A DNA stretch of 64,000 nucleotides from Streptomyces yatensis (GTDB lineage: Bacteria > Actinomycetota > Actinomycetes > Streptomycetales > Streptomycetaceae). The notes under the pieces were generated by a model. That model was not told where the DNA came from. It ran no database searches and saw nothing but the letters and a program-made list of their open reading frames with translations. Positions 33,757 to 44,946 of the stretch are shown here, piece by piece (the first letter of the stretch is position 1; each line of letters opens with the position of its first letter). The position numbers and the translations under genes were made by a program. The DNA lies in contig NZ_CP072941.1 in the NCBI RefSeq assembly GCF_018069625.1, forward strand, positions 1,612,001-1,676,000. Direction: 5' to 3'.

Positions 33757-34575
33757 GTGTTCGAGGTCGGAGCCTGGAGAGTGCCCTCCGTCAAGCGGCT
33801 GCTGCGGGCGTCGATCGACGGTGCGCCCGCCGTCGTACGGCAACGCCGCGGCCCCCAGGACGAGTCACCGGGGCGGCCGCGGCACCTGGCCATCATCATG
33901 GACGGCAACGGCCGCTGGGCCGCCCTGCGCGGCCTCTCCCGCACCCGGGGCCATCAGGCGGGGGTGCTGGCGCTGCCGCGGGTGGTGGACACGGCTCTGG
34001 AAGAGGGCATCGAACATCTGTCGCTGTTCTTCTTCTCCACCGAGAACTGGAACCGCCCGCGCGGCGAGGTGGCCGCCCTGATGCGGCTCACCGCCCAGCT
34101 CGCGGACGTCTTCCGGGGCTACGGCGAGCGGGGGGTGCGGCTGCGCTGGCTGGGCTCGGAGGCCCGGCTCCCCCGGGCCACGCTGGCCGCGCTGCGCCGC
34201 GCGGAGGCCGATACCCGCGACAACCGCGCGATGACGCTGGCCTTCTGCTTCAACCACGGCGGCCGGGAGGAGATCGCCCACGTCGCCACCTGTCTGGCCC
34301 GCGCCTCGGCGGACGGCGCGCTGGACCCCGGGCTCATCGACGAGGCCCTGTTCACCCGCCATCTGCCGCATGCCGATCTGCCGGACATCGACATGCTGGT
34401 GCGCACCTCCGGGGAGCAGCGCATCTCCAACTTCATGCTCTGGCGGGCGGCCTACGCGGAGCTCTTCTTCGTCGATACCCTGTGGCCCGACTTCACCGGT
34501 GAGGAGCTCCGCGCGCTGCTGGCCGCGTTCGCCACCCGAAAACGGCGCTTCGGGGCGGGCGTGGGCCCGCCCTAG
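33757..34575 (+). CDS. uppS: Isoprenyl (undecaprenyl-diphosphate-type) cis-prenyltransferase
   Basis: The 272-residue enzyme has the cis-prenyltransferase signatures: HLAIIMDGNGRWAALRGLSR (catalytic Asp), FFFSTENWNRP, and IDMLVRTSGEQRISNFMLW with the metal and pyrophosphate-binding Arg residues. It condenses isopentenyl units onto an allylic diphosphate to make the lipid carrier or a shorter product. Streptomyces have more than one; chain length cannot be told. GTG 33757 is 8 bp after GGAGGG. Confidence 0.9.
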   Translation: MFEVGAWRVPSVKRLLRASIDGAPAVVRQRRGPQDESPGRPRHLAIIMDGNGRWAALRGLSRTRGHQAGVLALPRVVDTALEEGIEHLSLFFFSTENWNRPRGEVAALMRLTAQLADVFRGYGERGVRLRWLGSEARLPRATLAALRRAEADTRDNRAMTLAFCFNHGGREEIAHVATCLARASADGALDPGLIDEALFTRHLPHADLPDIDMLVRTSGEQRISNFMLWRAAYAELFFVDTLWPDFTGEELRALLAAFATRKRRFGAGVGPP

Positions 34576-34597
34576 CGGCTCGGGCCGGCGGCTGGGC

Positions 34598-35824
<1,227 letters not shown>

Positions 35825-35842
35825 GACCCCTCCACGTGCTTA

Positions 35843-35870
35843 TTACCTGCGGTAACCGCAGTCTGTTACC
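35843..35870. promoter_or_regulatory. Overlapping palindromes, probable TetR operator
   Basis: Three nested inverted repeats share this segment: ttacc-tgc-ggtaa, ctgcggt-a-accgcag (perfect) and ggtaac-N8-gttacc. They lie 19 bp upstream of the acyl-CoA dehydrogenase start, in the gap to the divergent tetR gene. Confidence 0.7.
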
Positions 35871-36016
35871 GTCCAGTAGACGATGTCAACTCCCCCGGGC
35901 ACGCGGGCCCCGCGACCCCCGCGGGTGTTACGTTGCGCAGAGCGCGGAGCGCGATCGCGCCGGGAAACGCGAGGCGCGAGAGCGCGAGTACGACATCGGG
36001 GGCGGGGAGGCAACGC

Positions 36017-36673
36017 ATGCGGACCGGGACCAGCCAGCGCGACGACCAGCGCACGACGGCCCAGCAACGGCGCAAGGAGCTGCTGGAGGCCGCGGACCGG
36101 GTGGTGCTGCGCGACGGACCAGAAGCCTCGATGAACGCCATCGCCGCCGAAGCGGGCATCACCAAGCCCATTCTCTACCGCCACTTCGGCGACAAGGGCG
36201 GCCTGTACCGCGCGCTCGCCAAGCGCCACACCGACGCCCTGCTCGCCTCGCTGCGCGCGGCCCTGGACGCGCCCGCCGAGGACCGCCGGCACCGCGTGGA
36301 GGCCACGCTGGACACCTATCTGGCGGCGATCGAGGCACGGCCCCAGGTGTACCGCTTCCTGATGCACCCGGCCGACCACGGCCAGCAGGAGCCCGAGCAG
36401 GGCTTCGACGTCGGCCACCACTCCGCCCCGCTGCTGCGCAGGCTCGGCGAGGAGCTCGCCACCGTGATCGCCGAGCGGCTGGATCTGGGACCCGGCGGCG
36501 ACGAGGTGGCCCGGGTCTGGGGCCACGGGATCGTCGGCATGATGCACGCGGCCGGCGACTGGTGGCTGCGCGACCGCCCGTGCGCACGCGGCCAGTTGGT
36601 GCACCATCTCACCGATCTGCTGTGGGGACGGCTGTCGCTGGCGGACGACCGGGTGGGCGCACCGGGCTTCTGA
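36017..36673 (+). CDS. TetR-family regulator divergent from acyl-CoA dehydrogenase
   Basis: The 218-residue protein has an N-terminal TetR helix-turn-helix (ADRVVLRDGPEASMNAIAAE, then AGITKPILYRHFGDKGGLYR) and a variable C-domain. ATG 36017 is 7 bp after GGGAGG. By position it probably represses the acyl-CoA dehydrogenase gene through the palindromes at 35843-35870, in the manner of FadR-type TetR regulators that sense acyl-CoA. Confidence 0.92.
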   Translation: MRTGTSQRDDQRTTAQQRRKELLEAADRVVLRDGPEASMNAIAAEAGITKPILYRHFGDKGGLYRALAKRHTDALLASLRAALDAPAEDRRHRVEATLDTYLAAIEARPQVYRFLMHPADHGQQEPEQGFDVGHHSAPLLRRLGEELATVIAERLDLGPGGDEVARVWGHGIVGMMHAAGDWWLRDRPCARGQLVHHLTDLLWGRLSLADDRVGAPGF

Positions 36674-36718
36674 GCCCCCGGCCTCCGCTCGCACCCCGCC
36701 GCGGTCCGGCCGGATGCC

Positions 36719-37276
36719 CTACGCCCCGGCGCCAGCCGACGCCGCCCAGGGCGCCCGGCGGACCGCCCGCAGCACCCTGCGCCGCCGCAGCCCGGAGAGC
36801 CGGTCGAGGAACAGCCCGCCGTCCAGGTGGTCGCACTCGTGCTGCAGACAGCGGGCGAAGAAGCCGGTGCCCTCGATCCGCACCGGCTCCCCGGTCATCG
36901 TCACGCCCTCGATCACCGCACGGTCGAAGCGCGGGGTGCCCGCCTCGATGCCCGGCAGCGACAGACAGCCCTCCGGCCCCCGCACCGTCACCCCGTCGGC
37001 CGCGGCCAGCCGGGGGTTGACGACATGCCCCAGATGGCGGTGGTCCTCGTCGTCCGGGCAGTCGAAGACGAAGACCCGCAGCCCCACACCGATCTGATTG
37101 GCGGCGAGCCCCACCCCGTGCGCCGCGTACATCGTGGCGTACATGTCCTCGATCAGCAGGGCGAGCTCGGCGTCGAACGCCGTGACCTCCGCGCACGGCG
37201 CGCGCAGCCCCGGATCGCCGAGGAACCGCATGGGCCGCACCGCTCCGCGGCTGCCCGGTATCACGCCATGTCGCAT
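36719..37276 (-). CDS. def: Peptide deformylase
   Basis: The 185-residue enzyme has all three deformylase motifs: GVGLAANQIG, EGCLSLPG with a zinc-ligand Cys, and QHECDHLDG with the ligand His pair and catalytic Glu. It removes the N-formyl group from nascent proteins. ATG 37276 is used; a second ATG 15 codons later would start at MRFLGDPGLR, the conserved beginning. It is monocistronic. Confidence 0.94.
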   Translation of the reverse strand: MRHGVIPGSRGAVRPMRFLGDPGLRAPCAEVTAFDAELALLIEDMYATMYAAHGVGLAANQIGVGLRVFVFDCPDDEDHRHLGHVVNPRLAAADGVTVRGPEGCLSLPGIEAGTPRFDRAVIEGVTMTGEPVRIEGTGFFARCLQHECDHLDGGLFLDRLSGLRRRRVLRAVRRAPWAASAGAGA

Positions 37277-37462
37277 GGCAGCCAAGCCTACGGGGCCGGG
37301 GAAGTGTCCTGCGCGGGTGACGGAATTCGGGACAGCCGCCGGATCTCGATAGGCTGCTACCCGACCGTGGCCTCCCGGCTGGCGATGCGGCGCGGAGGGG
37401 GCGTACCACCGGCGCCTCGGGGGGCAGGTGCGGCGCCGGTATACGAGGAGGATCGAGAGACG

Positions 37463-38701
37463 ATGGCAGGCAACTCAGAGCCGCTGTCGCCACGTGCCAA
37501 GCTGGCCGTGACGGCGGGCAGGGCCGCGGCGGCGGTGTCCAAGGCCGCGGGCCGCGGCAGTGGATCGGTGATCGGCGGCAAGGTGGCCCTGCGCCTCGAC
37601 CCCGATCTGCTCAGCAGGCTGGCACAGCACCTGGACGTGATCCTGGTGTCGGCGACCAACGGCAAGACCACGACCACCCGGCTCATCGCCGAGGCGCTGC
37701 GGGCGGCCGGTCCGGTCGTCTCCAACGCGCTGGGCGCCAATATGCCGGCCGGTATCACCTCGGCCCTGGCCGGCGGCTCCGACGCCCGCTACGGCGTCAT
37801 CGAGGTCGACGAGAAGTACCTCGCCGGTGTGGCGCGCGACACCGAGCCCAAGGCCATCGCGCTCCTCAACCTCTCCCGTGACCAGCTCGACCGCGCCGCC
37901 GAGACCCGGATGCTCGCCGAGAAGTGGCGCGAGGGCCTGACCGGCACCAAGGCGATCGTGATCGCCAACGCCGACGACCCGCTGATCGTCTGGGCCGCCT
38001 CCTCCAGCCCCAATGTGGTGTGGGTCGCCGCCGGGCAGGAGTGGAAGGACGACGCCTGGTCCTGCCCGTCCTGCGGCGGTGTGCTGCAGCGCCCGGGCGA
38101 CGACTGGGTCTGCGCGGAGTGCGGCTTCCGCCGTCCGGTCCCCAGCTGGGCGCTGAACGGCGACTACGTCCTGGACCCGCACGGCGCGGCCTGGCCGATC
38201 CACCTCCAGCTCCCCGGCCGTGCCAACAAGGCCAACGCGGCCACCTCGGCCGCCGTCGCCGCCGCCTTCGGGGTGCCCCCGCAGGTCGCGCTGGAGCGGA
38301 TGTACCAGGTCCAGGCCGTGGCCGGCCGGTATGACGTGGTCACCTTCCAGGAGCGCCAGATGCGGCTGCTGCTGGCGAAGAACCCGGCCGGCTGGCTGGA
38401 GACCTTCTCGCTGATCGACCCGCCGCCCACTCCGGTGATCCTCTCGGTGAACGCCCGCGGCGCCGACGGCACCGACACCTCCTGGCTGTGGGACGTGGAC
38501 TACACCCGGCTCGCCGGGCACCCGATCTGCGTGATCGGCGACCGTAAGCTGGACCTCGCGGTGCGCCTGGAGGTCGCCGGGCTGGACTTCCGGGTCTGCG
38601 CGGACGCGGACGAGGCGGTGCGGATCTCCCCGCCCGGCCGCATCGAGACCATCGCCAACTACACCGCGTTCCAGGACCTGCGCCGCCGGGTCGGCAACTG
38701 A
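37463..38701 (+). CDS. murT: Lipid II isoglutaminyl synthase, Mur-ligase subunit MurT
   Basis: The 412-residue protein has the Mur-ligase ATP motif (VSATNGKTTTTRLIAEAL), the catalytic ENxR-like VDEKYLAGVARD and a Cys4 zinc ribbon (CPSCGGVLQRPGDDWVCAEC, residues ~200-220) that marks MurT, ending in the DUF1727 domain. With GatD it amidates the D-glutamate of lipid II, using ammonia from glutamine. gatD follows 23 bp downstream. Confidence 0.95.
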   Translation: MAGNSEPLSPRAKLAVTAGRAAAAVSKAAGRGSGSVIGGKVALRLDPDLLSRLAQHLDVILVSATNGKTTTTRLIAEALRAAGPVVSNALGANMPAGITSALAGGSDARYGVIEVDEKYLAGVARDTEPKAIALLNLSRDQLDRAAETRMLAEKWREGLTGTKAIVIANADDPLIVWAASSSPNVVWVAAGQEWKDDAWSCPSCGGVLQRPGDDWVCAECGFRRPVPSWALNGDYVLDPHGAAWPIHLQLPGRANKANAATSAAVAAAFGVPPQVALERMYQVQAVAGRYDVVTFQERQMRLLLAKNPAGWLETFSLIDPPPTPVILSVNARGADGTDTSWLWDVDYTRLAGHPICVIGDRKLDLAVRLEVAGLDFRVCADADEAVRISPPGRIETIANYTAFQDLRRRVGN

Positions 38702-38724
38702 CCCCCCGTACGAGAGGCACGAAG

Positions 38725-39462
38725 ATGCGAAGCATGAGCCAGAACGGCCTGCGTCTGGTGTGGGTCTACCCCGACCTGCTGAGCACGTACGGCGACCAGG
38801 GCAACGTCCTGGTGGTGGAGCGCCGGGCGCGGCAGCGCGGGCTGGAGGTCTCCCGGCTGGACGTCCGCTCCGACCAGCAGATCCCCACCTCCGGGGACGT
38901 CTATCTGATCGGCGGCGGCGAGGACCGCCCGCAGCGGCTGGCCGCCGAGCGGCTGATCCGGGACGGCGGGCTGAGCCGCGCGGTCGCCAACGGGGCGATC
39001 GTCTTCTCGGTGTGCGCCGGGTACCAGATCCTCGGCCATGAGTTCATCAACGACCTCGGGCAGCGCCAGCAGGGCCTGGGGCTGCTGGACGTGGTCAGCA
39101 CCCGCGGCGAGGGCGCCCGGTGCGTCGGGGACGTGCTGGCCGACATCGACGAGCGGCTCGGGCTGCCCCCGCTGACCGGCTTCGAGAACCACCAGGGCGT
39201 CACCCACCTCGGCCCGACCGCCCGCCCCTTCGCCCGGGTCCGGTTCGGCAACGGCAACGGCACGGGCGACGGTTTCGAGGGCGCCTACAACGACACCGTT
39301 TTCGGGACGTACATGCACGGCCCGGTGATGGCCCGCAACCCGCATATCGCGGACCACCTGCTGAAGCTGGCCCTCGATGTGAACGCGCTGCCGCCGGTCA
39401 ACGACCAGTGGTACGACGCGCTGCGCAACGAGCGGATCGCGGCGGCGTCCCAGCCCGCCTGA
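38725..39462 (+). CDS. gatD: Lipid II isoglutaminyl synthase, glutaminase subunit GatD
   Basis: The 245-residue protein is a class I glutamine amidotransferase. The nucleophile cysteine is in IVFSVCAGYQILGHEF and the histidine in VFGTYMHGPVMARNP; the triad lacks the usual glutamate, as known for GatD. It supplies ammonia to MurT. ATG 38725 is 7 bp after GAGAGG; ATG 38734 is an alternative. Confidence 0.95.
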   Translation: MRSMSQNGLRLVWVYPDLLSTYGDQGNVLVVERRARQRGLEVSRLDVRSDQQIPTSGDVYLIGGGEDRPQRLAAERLIRDGGLSRAVANGAIVFSVCAGYQILGHEFINDLGQRQQGLGLLDVVSTRGEGARCVGDVLADIDERLGLPPLTGFENHQGVTHLGPTARPFARVRFGNGNGTGDGFEGAYNDTVFGTYMHGPVMARNPHIADHLLKLALDVNALPPVNDQWYDALRNERIAAASQPA

Positions 39463-39661
39463 GCCACGGCCCGCTCGCCCGAGCGCCACTCGGACGCCGC
39501 CCGGGCGCCACTTCGCCGCCACTCGGGCGAAGGGTGCCCGCATGGCGGACATCCGACGGACGACCGCGCCCCCGCCGCCCGGCCGCTTGTAAGGTGGCGG
39601 GGTCCCGCCGGACGACGCGGTCCGGCCGTCGGCCCCCAGCTCAGACAGAGGTATGCGTGCC

Positions 39662-40687
<1,026 letters not shown>

Positions 40688-40806
40688 GGACGACACAAAC
40701 CGGTTAATGCCGACTCCCACCGCGGCCGTCCATTGCGCAACCCTTACGGCGAGCAACCAGGTCCGCGAGAGCGGCGCCGGTTTAGGCGCAAAAAGGGGAG
40801 CACCGG

Positions 40807-41757
40807 ATGGATCACGGCGGGCACGGCATGATGATGGATTTGCCGCCGTTCACGCTGTCGCGCGGGTTGGAGTTCGGCGGCGATCCGTTCTTCCTGGTCG
40901 GCTGTGTGCTGGCGCTCGGTCTTTACGGCTGGGGCGCCGCGCGGCTGTGGCGGCGCGGTGACGCCTGGCCGGTGGGGCGCCTGGTCTCCTTCGCGCTCGG
41001 GGTGCTGACCATCGCGGTCGCGATGTGCACCAAGCTGAACGACTACGGCATGGTCATGTTCAGCGTCCATATGGTGCAGCACATGATCATCAGCATGGTG
41101 TCGCCGATCCTGCTGCTGCTGGGCGCGCCGGTCACGCTGACCCTGCGGGCCCTCCCGGCGGCCGGGCGCGGCCGCAAGGGGCCCCGGGAGCTGCTGGTCG
41201 CGCTGTTGCACAGCCGCTATACGCGGATCATCAGCCACCCGGCGTTCACCATCCCGCTGTTCATCGCGAGCCTGTACGCGCTGTACTTCACCTCGCTCTT
41301 CGACTTCCTGATGGGGAGCAAGGCCGGGCATATCGCGATGATGGTCCACTTCCTCGCGGTGGGCCTGGTCTTCTTCTGGCCGATCATGGGCGTGGACCCG
41401 GGGCCGCACCGGCCCGGCTATGTGATGCGGATGCTGGAGCTGTTCGCGGGCATGCCGTTCCACGCGTTCTTCGGCATCGCGCTGATGATGGCGTCCGAGC
41501 CCATGGTCGGGGTGTACGAGCACCCGCCCGCCTCGCTCGGCATCGACGCGCTGTCGGACCAGACCTGGGCGGGCGGGATCGCCTGGGCCTTCAGCGAGAT
41601 CCCGTCGGTGATCGTCCTGGTGGCGCTGGTCTACCAGTGGTACAAGTCCGAGCAGCGCCAGGCGCGGCGCATCGACCGCACCGCGGACCGGGACGGCGAC
41701 CAGGAGCTCGCGGCGTACAACGCCTATCTGGCCTCGCTCCAGTCCCGGAGCCAGTGA
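40807..41757 (+). CDS. ctaG: CtaG-type cytochrome c oxidase assembly protein
   Basis: The 316-residue membrane protein has about seven helices, starting near residue 23 (PFFLVGCVLALGLYGWGAARL), and conserved histidines in VHMVQHMIISMV, MMVHFLAVGLVFFWPIMGVD and MPFHAFFGIALMM, which may bind copper. It belongs to the caa3_CtaG family needed for assembly of haem-copper oxidase. AAGGGGAG lies before the ATG. Followed by a small membrane protein. Confidence 0.92.
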   Translation: MDHGGHGMMMDLPPFTLSRGLEFGGDPFFLVGCVLALGLYGWGAARLWRRGDAWPVGRLVSFALGVLTIAVAMCTKLNDYGMVMFSVHMVQHMIISMVSPILLLLGAPVTLTLRALPAAGRGRKGPRELLVALLHSRYTRIISHPAFTIPLFIASLYALYFTSLFDFLMGSKAGHIAMMVHFLAVGLVFFWPIMGVDPGPHRPGYVMRMLELFAGMPFHAFFGIALMMASEPMVGVYEHPPASLGIDALSDQTWAGGIAWAFSEIPSVIVLVALVYQWYKSEQRQARRIDRTADRDGDQELAAYNAYLASLQSRSQ

Positions 41758-41874
41758 GGGCGGGACCCGCAGCCTGCTAGCGGCGGGGCCCCGGACCGCG
41801 AGACCATGGACCCGGGCCCCGAGCGGCCCGGGTCCTGGCGAAGGGGCGTCAGGACCGCCGTGAGGAGGTCGGGG

Positions 41875-42030
41875 ATGCCCGGATCCGCTAAGACGATGAC
41901 GGTGGCCACGGTGGGGGGCCTGGTGCTGGTGACGGCCTACACCGTGGCCCTGGGGAGCAACGGCTGGCTGTGGTTCAGCTGGGTGGTGCTCGGCCTGCTG
42001 ACCGTGGGGGTCGTGGTCGCCCGGGGCTGA
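41875..42030 (+). CDS. Small membrane protein of unknown function
   Basis: The 51-residue protein starts at ATG 41875, 6 bp after GAGGAGG. It has one or two membrane helices (TVATVGGLVLVTAYTVAL and LWFSWVVLGLLTVGVVVA). It follows ctaG in the same direction and could be a co-transcribed accessory membrane protein. I recognise no family. Confidence 0.8.
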   Translation: MPGSAKTMTVATVGGLVLVTAYTVALGSNGWLWFSWVVLGLLTVGVVVARG

Positions 42031-42087
42031 GCGGCGGGCCGCCGTCATCCCTACGGAGGGCGGCGGGCCGCCGTCATCCCTACGGAG
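42031..42087. repeat. 29-bp tandem duplication spanning the P450 stop codon
   Basis: gcggcgggccgccgtcatcc followed by ctacggag occurs twice, at 42031-42058 and 42060-42087. The second copy contains the TAG stop of the P450 gene. Each copy carries a small hairpin (ggcgggccgcc), which may terminate the convergent genes. Confidence 0.8.
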
Positions 42088-43540
42088 CGGATCCCGAGGG
42101 CCTGCCCAGCAGCCACCGCCATAACGCCACCCACCACGGGACGCGCCCGGGATCCGTCGCCCCGGGCTCCTCGGGGACCGCTTCCGGAGCCTCCTCCTCG
42201 GGCAGCAGGCGCGGCCGGGGGGCGAAGAGGGTCGCGGCGGGGTCCTCCATGCTCTCCGGCTCGGGGCGGCGGGGCATGAACTCCGCCGGCAGCGCCACGA
42301 GATGGCGGGAGATCCAGGACGAGAGCCAGGTCAGCTCGGACTCGTCGACGGCCAGCCGGAGGTCGGGCAGCCGCAGCAGCAGGGTGTCGATGGCGGTGTC
42401 GGTGATGGCGCGGCCGATGTCCTGCCCCGGGCATTCATGGGGGCCGCCGCTGAAGGCGAGATGGGACCGGTTGCCGTACATCGGCGCGGCGATGTCGGGG
42501 CGGATGGCCGGGTCGACGTTTCCGGCGGCCAGCCCCAGCAGCAGCATGTCCCCGGCCCGGATCCGCTGACCGCCCAGCTCGGTGTCCCCGGTGGCCCAGC
42601 GGCCGGGGACGACCGTGAGCGGGGGCTCGTTCCACAGCACATGCTCGATGGCGTCCGGCAGGGTCATATGGCCACCGGCCAGGGAGGCGCGGAAGCGCGG
42701 GTCGGTGAGGACCATGCGCAGCGTGTTGGCCATCAGATTGGTGGTGGTCTCATTGCCGGTGAGCAGCACCAGCCGCAGATGCTGGACCACCTCCTCCTCG
42801 GTGAGGCCGGAGGGGTGGGCCAGCAGCCAGGACGCCAGATCCTCGCCGGGGTCGGCGCGCTTGCGGTCCACCAGGCCCTGGAGGGCGTCGGTGACATACG
42901 CGTCGCTGCGCAGGGCCGTCTCGGTGCCCTTCATCAGGTCCCGGGTGGCCTCGACCAGCCGGGGGCCGTACTCGTCGGGCATGCCGAGGAGTTGGGTGAG
43001 GACGAGCATGGGCAGCTGCTGGGCGAAGGCGGTGACCAGTTCGGCGCCCCCGTGGGCGCAGAAGTCGTTGACCAGCTGATGGGTGAAGCGGGTGACGTGG
43101 CGGCGGATGCCCCGGCGGTCCAGGCGCCCCATGGACTCGGTGAGCGCGGCCCGCAGCCGCTCGTGCTCGTCGCCGTCGGCGAAGGTGCACATGGGCTGCC
43201 ACCCGACCACCGGCAGCAGGGGCGAGTCGGCGGTGATCCGCCCGTCCTTCCAGGCGTGCCAGTGGCGGGAGTCGCGGGAGAAGCGGGAGGGGGTGCGGGA
43301 CACCTCCAGGTTCTCGCGGTAGCCCAGCAGCAGCCAGGCCGGTATCCCACCGTCGAGCACGATCGGGGCCACCGGGCCGTGCTCGGCCCGCAGCCGCTCG
43401 TACAGGCCCATCGGGTCCTTCTCGTTCTCGGGCCCGAGGAGGTCCACCAGCCCGGCGTCGGACAGCGCGGGGTGGACGGGGCACCGGGTGGGCGGCAGGT
43501 CGGCCGTCCCGGTGCCGGGGTCGTCGGGGTGAGAGGTCAC
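42080..43540 (-). CDS. Cytochrome P450 of the conservon (CYP157-like) with altered ExxR motif
   Basis: The 486-residue P450 has the haem loop FSGGPHECPGQDIG with Cys370 as iron ligand and an I-helix VLLTGNETTTNLMA. The K-helix, where nearly all P450s have ExxR, reads E299-H-V-L-W303, so the arginine position is Leu followed by Trp. The same feature (EQSLW) is known from CYP157C1 of S. coelicolor, recalled from literature. A ~70-residue acidic/Pro tail follows. The GTG start overlaps the CvnD stop (GTGA), placing it as the fifth conservon gene. Confidence 0.92.
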   Translation of the reverse strand: MTSHPDDPGTGTADLPPTRCPVHPALSDAGLVDLLGPENEKDPMGLYERLRAEHGPVAPIVLDGGIPAWLLLGYRENLEVSRTPSRFSRDSRHWHAWKDGRITADSPLLPVVGWQPMCTFADGDEHERLRAALTESMGRLDRRGIRRHVTRFTHQLVNDFCAHGGAELVTAFAQQLPMLVLTQLLGMPDEYGPRLVEATRDLMKGTETALRSDAYVTDALQGLVDRKRADPGEDLASWLLAHPSGLTEEEVVQHLRLVLLTGNETTTNLMANTLRMVLTDPRFRASLAGGHMTLPDAIEHVLWNEPPLTVVPGRWATGDTELGGQRIRAGDMLLLGLAAGNVDPAIRPDIAAPMYGNRSHLAFSGGPHECPGQDIGRAITDTAIDTLLLRLPDLRLAVDESELTWLSSWISRHLVALPAEFMPRRPEPESMEDPAATLFAPRPRLLPEEEAPEAVPEEPGATDPGRVPWWVALWRWLLGRPSGSAP

Positions 43541-44187
43541 GGTGTCTCCGGGGTCACGGTGTGAAGGGATTGCAGGTGGCGCACGAGGGTGAGGAGGGTG
43601 TCGCGGCTGGAGGCCCGGTCACGGGCATCGCAGTCGATCATCGGTACGGAGTCGGGCAGGTCCATGGCGGCGCGCAGCTCCGCCATGGGGTGGACGGGGG
43701 CCTCGGGGAACGCGTTGACCGCGACCACGAAGGGCACACCGCGCTCCTCCAGCCGCCCGACCGCGTCGAAGCTGACTTCCAGACGGCGGGTGTCGATCAG
43801 GACCACGGCACCGAGGGCGCCCTCGAAGAGGCCGTTCCACAGGAACCAGAACCGCTCCTGGCCGGGGGTGCCGAACAGATAGAGCACCAGCCGTTCGTTG
43901 AGGCTGATCCGGCCGAAGTCCATCGCGACGGTGGTCTCGGTCTTGCGCTCGATCCCGGCGATGTCGTCGACGCCGACCCCGGCCTGGGTCATGGTCTCCT
44001 CGGTGGTCAGCGGGCGGATCTCGCTCACCGAGCCGACCATGGTCGTCTTGCCGACCCCGAACCCTCCGACGATCACCACCTTGACGGCGGCGGCCGCGGA
44101 GGCCGGCAGTGTGTCCTCGCTGCGCGGACCGACGATCTCCCCGGATACCGCGGATTCCCCGGATGGCTCAGAGCTTCTGTAGTCCAT
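43537..44187 (-). CDS. Conservon small GTPase-like protein, CvnD
   Basis: The 216-residue protein has P-loop GGFGVGKTT at residues 41-49, the FGTPGQERFWFLW G3 region and NAFPEAP where a GTPase would have NKxD. This matches the MglA-like CvnD/RarD proteins. It would switch with nucleotide and bind CvnB/CvnC at the membrane. It overlaps both neighbours by 4 and 20 bp. Confidence 0.93.
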   Translation of the reverse strand: MDYRSSEPSGESAVSGEIVGPRSEDTLPASAAAAVKVVIVGGFGVGKTTMVGSVSEIRPLTTEETMTQAGVGVDDIAGIERKTETTVAMDFGRISLNERLVLYLFGTPGQERFWFLWNGLFEGALGAVVLIDTRRLEVSFDAVGRLEERGVPFVVAVNAFPEAPVHPMAELRAAMDLPDSVPMIDCDARDRASSRDTLLTLVRHLQSLHTVTPETP

Positions 44188-44530
44188 GCATCACCGCCCG
44201 CAGCAGTTCAGGGTCGGGCAGCACGGCTGCCGGGACCGGCGCCCTGGCCTCCACCCGGCCGTCCCCCAGCAGCTCCGCGAGGATCACGGTGACGGTGGAG
44301 ACGGGCAGGACCAGATACGCGGAGATCTCCGCCACCGACAGGGGAAACGGGCACATCCTCAGCACGGCGGCGCTCTCGGGTGCCATCCCCGGCTCCGGTT
44401 CGGCGCGCGCCACGATCAGGCTGACGAGTTCGACGGGCCGCTGCCGGGGGGCGGGCAGGGCGCGGCCCCGGCTGACGGTGTAGAGCCGCTCGGGGCCGCC
44501 CTCGTCCCACGCCTTGGCGGGCTCGCTCAT
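44168..44530 (-). CDS. Conservon DUF742 protein, CvnC
   Basis: The 120-residue protein carries the DUF742 region: RLYTVSRGRALPAPRQRPVE and MCPFPLSVAEISAYLVLPVS, which looks like a winged helix, ending VMHGLQKL. DUF742 proteins occur only in conservon-like operons, between the roadblock and GTPase genes. ATGA overlap with CvnB. Confidence 0.92.
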   Translation of the reverse strand: MSEPAKAWDEGGPERLYTVSRGRALPAPRQRPVELVSLIVARAEPEPGMAPESAAVLRMCPFPLSVAEISAYLVLPVSTVTVILAELLGDGRVEARAPVPAAVLPDPELLRAVMHGLQKL

Positions 44531-44946
44531 GTCACCCGTCCGTCGACGCGCGGCGGGCTGCTGAGGTGTTCGCCGAGCCGTGCGACCAGGTCTCTCATGC
44601 ACTGGCCCATCAGTCCGGCGTCCACGCTGTCCTCGGCGAGCACCGCCAGATACGAGCTGACGCCGGCCGCCATCAGATAGAAGAAGCCGCCGTCGACCTC
44701 GATGACGACCAGCCGCATCCGCCCGTCCCCGTCGGGGAATTCGGTGGCGATCGCACCGGAGAGGCTCTGCAGCCCGGCGCAGGCGGCGGCCAGCCGGTCG
44801 GCGGTGTCCTTGTCCGTACCGACCTGGGCCATGCACAGGCCGTCCGAGGACAGCAGGACCACGTGGCGGGTCTGCGGAACGCTGGAGGCCAGGTCCCGGA
44901 GCATCCAGTCCATGTTGAACCGCGGTTGCGTCACTTGCCTACTCAT
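44527..44946 (-). CDS. Conservon roadblock/LC7 protein, CvnB
   Basis: The 139-residue protein is a roadblock/LC7 domain: FNMDWMLRDLASSVPQTRHV and VLLSSDGLCMAQVGTDKDTA, then FFYLMAAGVSSYLAVLAEDS. Such proteins act as GAP-like partners of MglA-type GTPases. It overlaps the CvnA stop by 8 bp and the CvnC start by 4. Confidence 0.93.
   Translation of the reverse strand: MSRQVTQPRFNMDWMLRDLASSVPQTRHVVLLSSDGLCMAQVGTDKDTADRLAAACAGLQSLSGAIATEFPDGDGRMRLVVIEVDGGFFYLMAAGVSSYLAVLAEDSVDAGLMGQCMRDLVARLGEHLSSPPRVDGRVT

Noticed and set aside
37268..37285. Longer start for the deformylase at 37285
   Set aside because: That codon is TTG, and an ATG follows three codons later.
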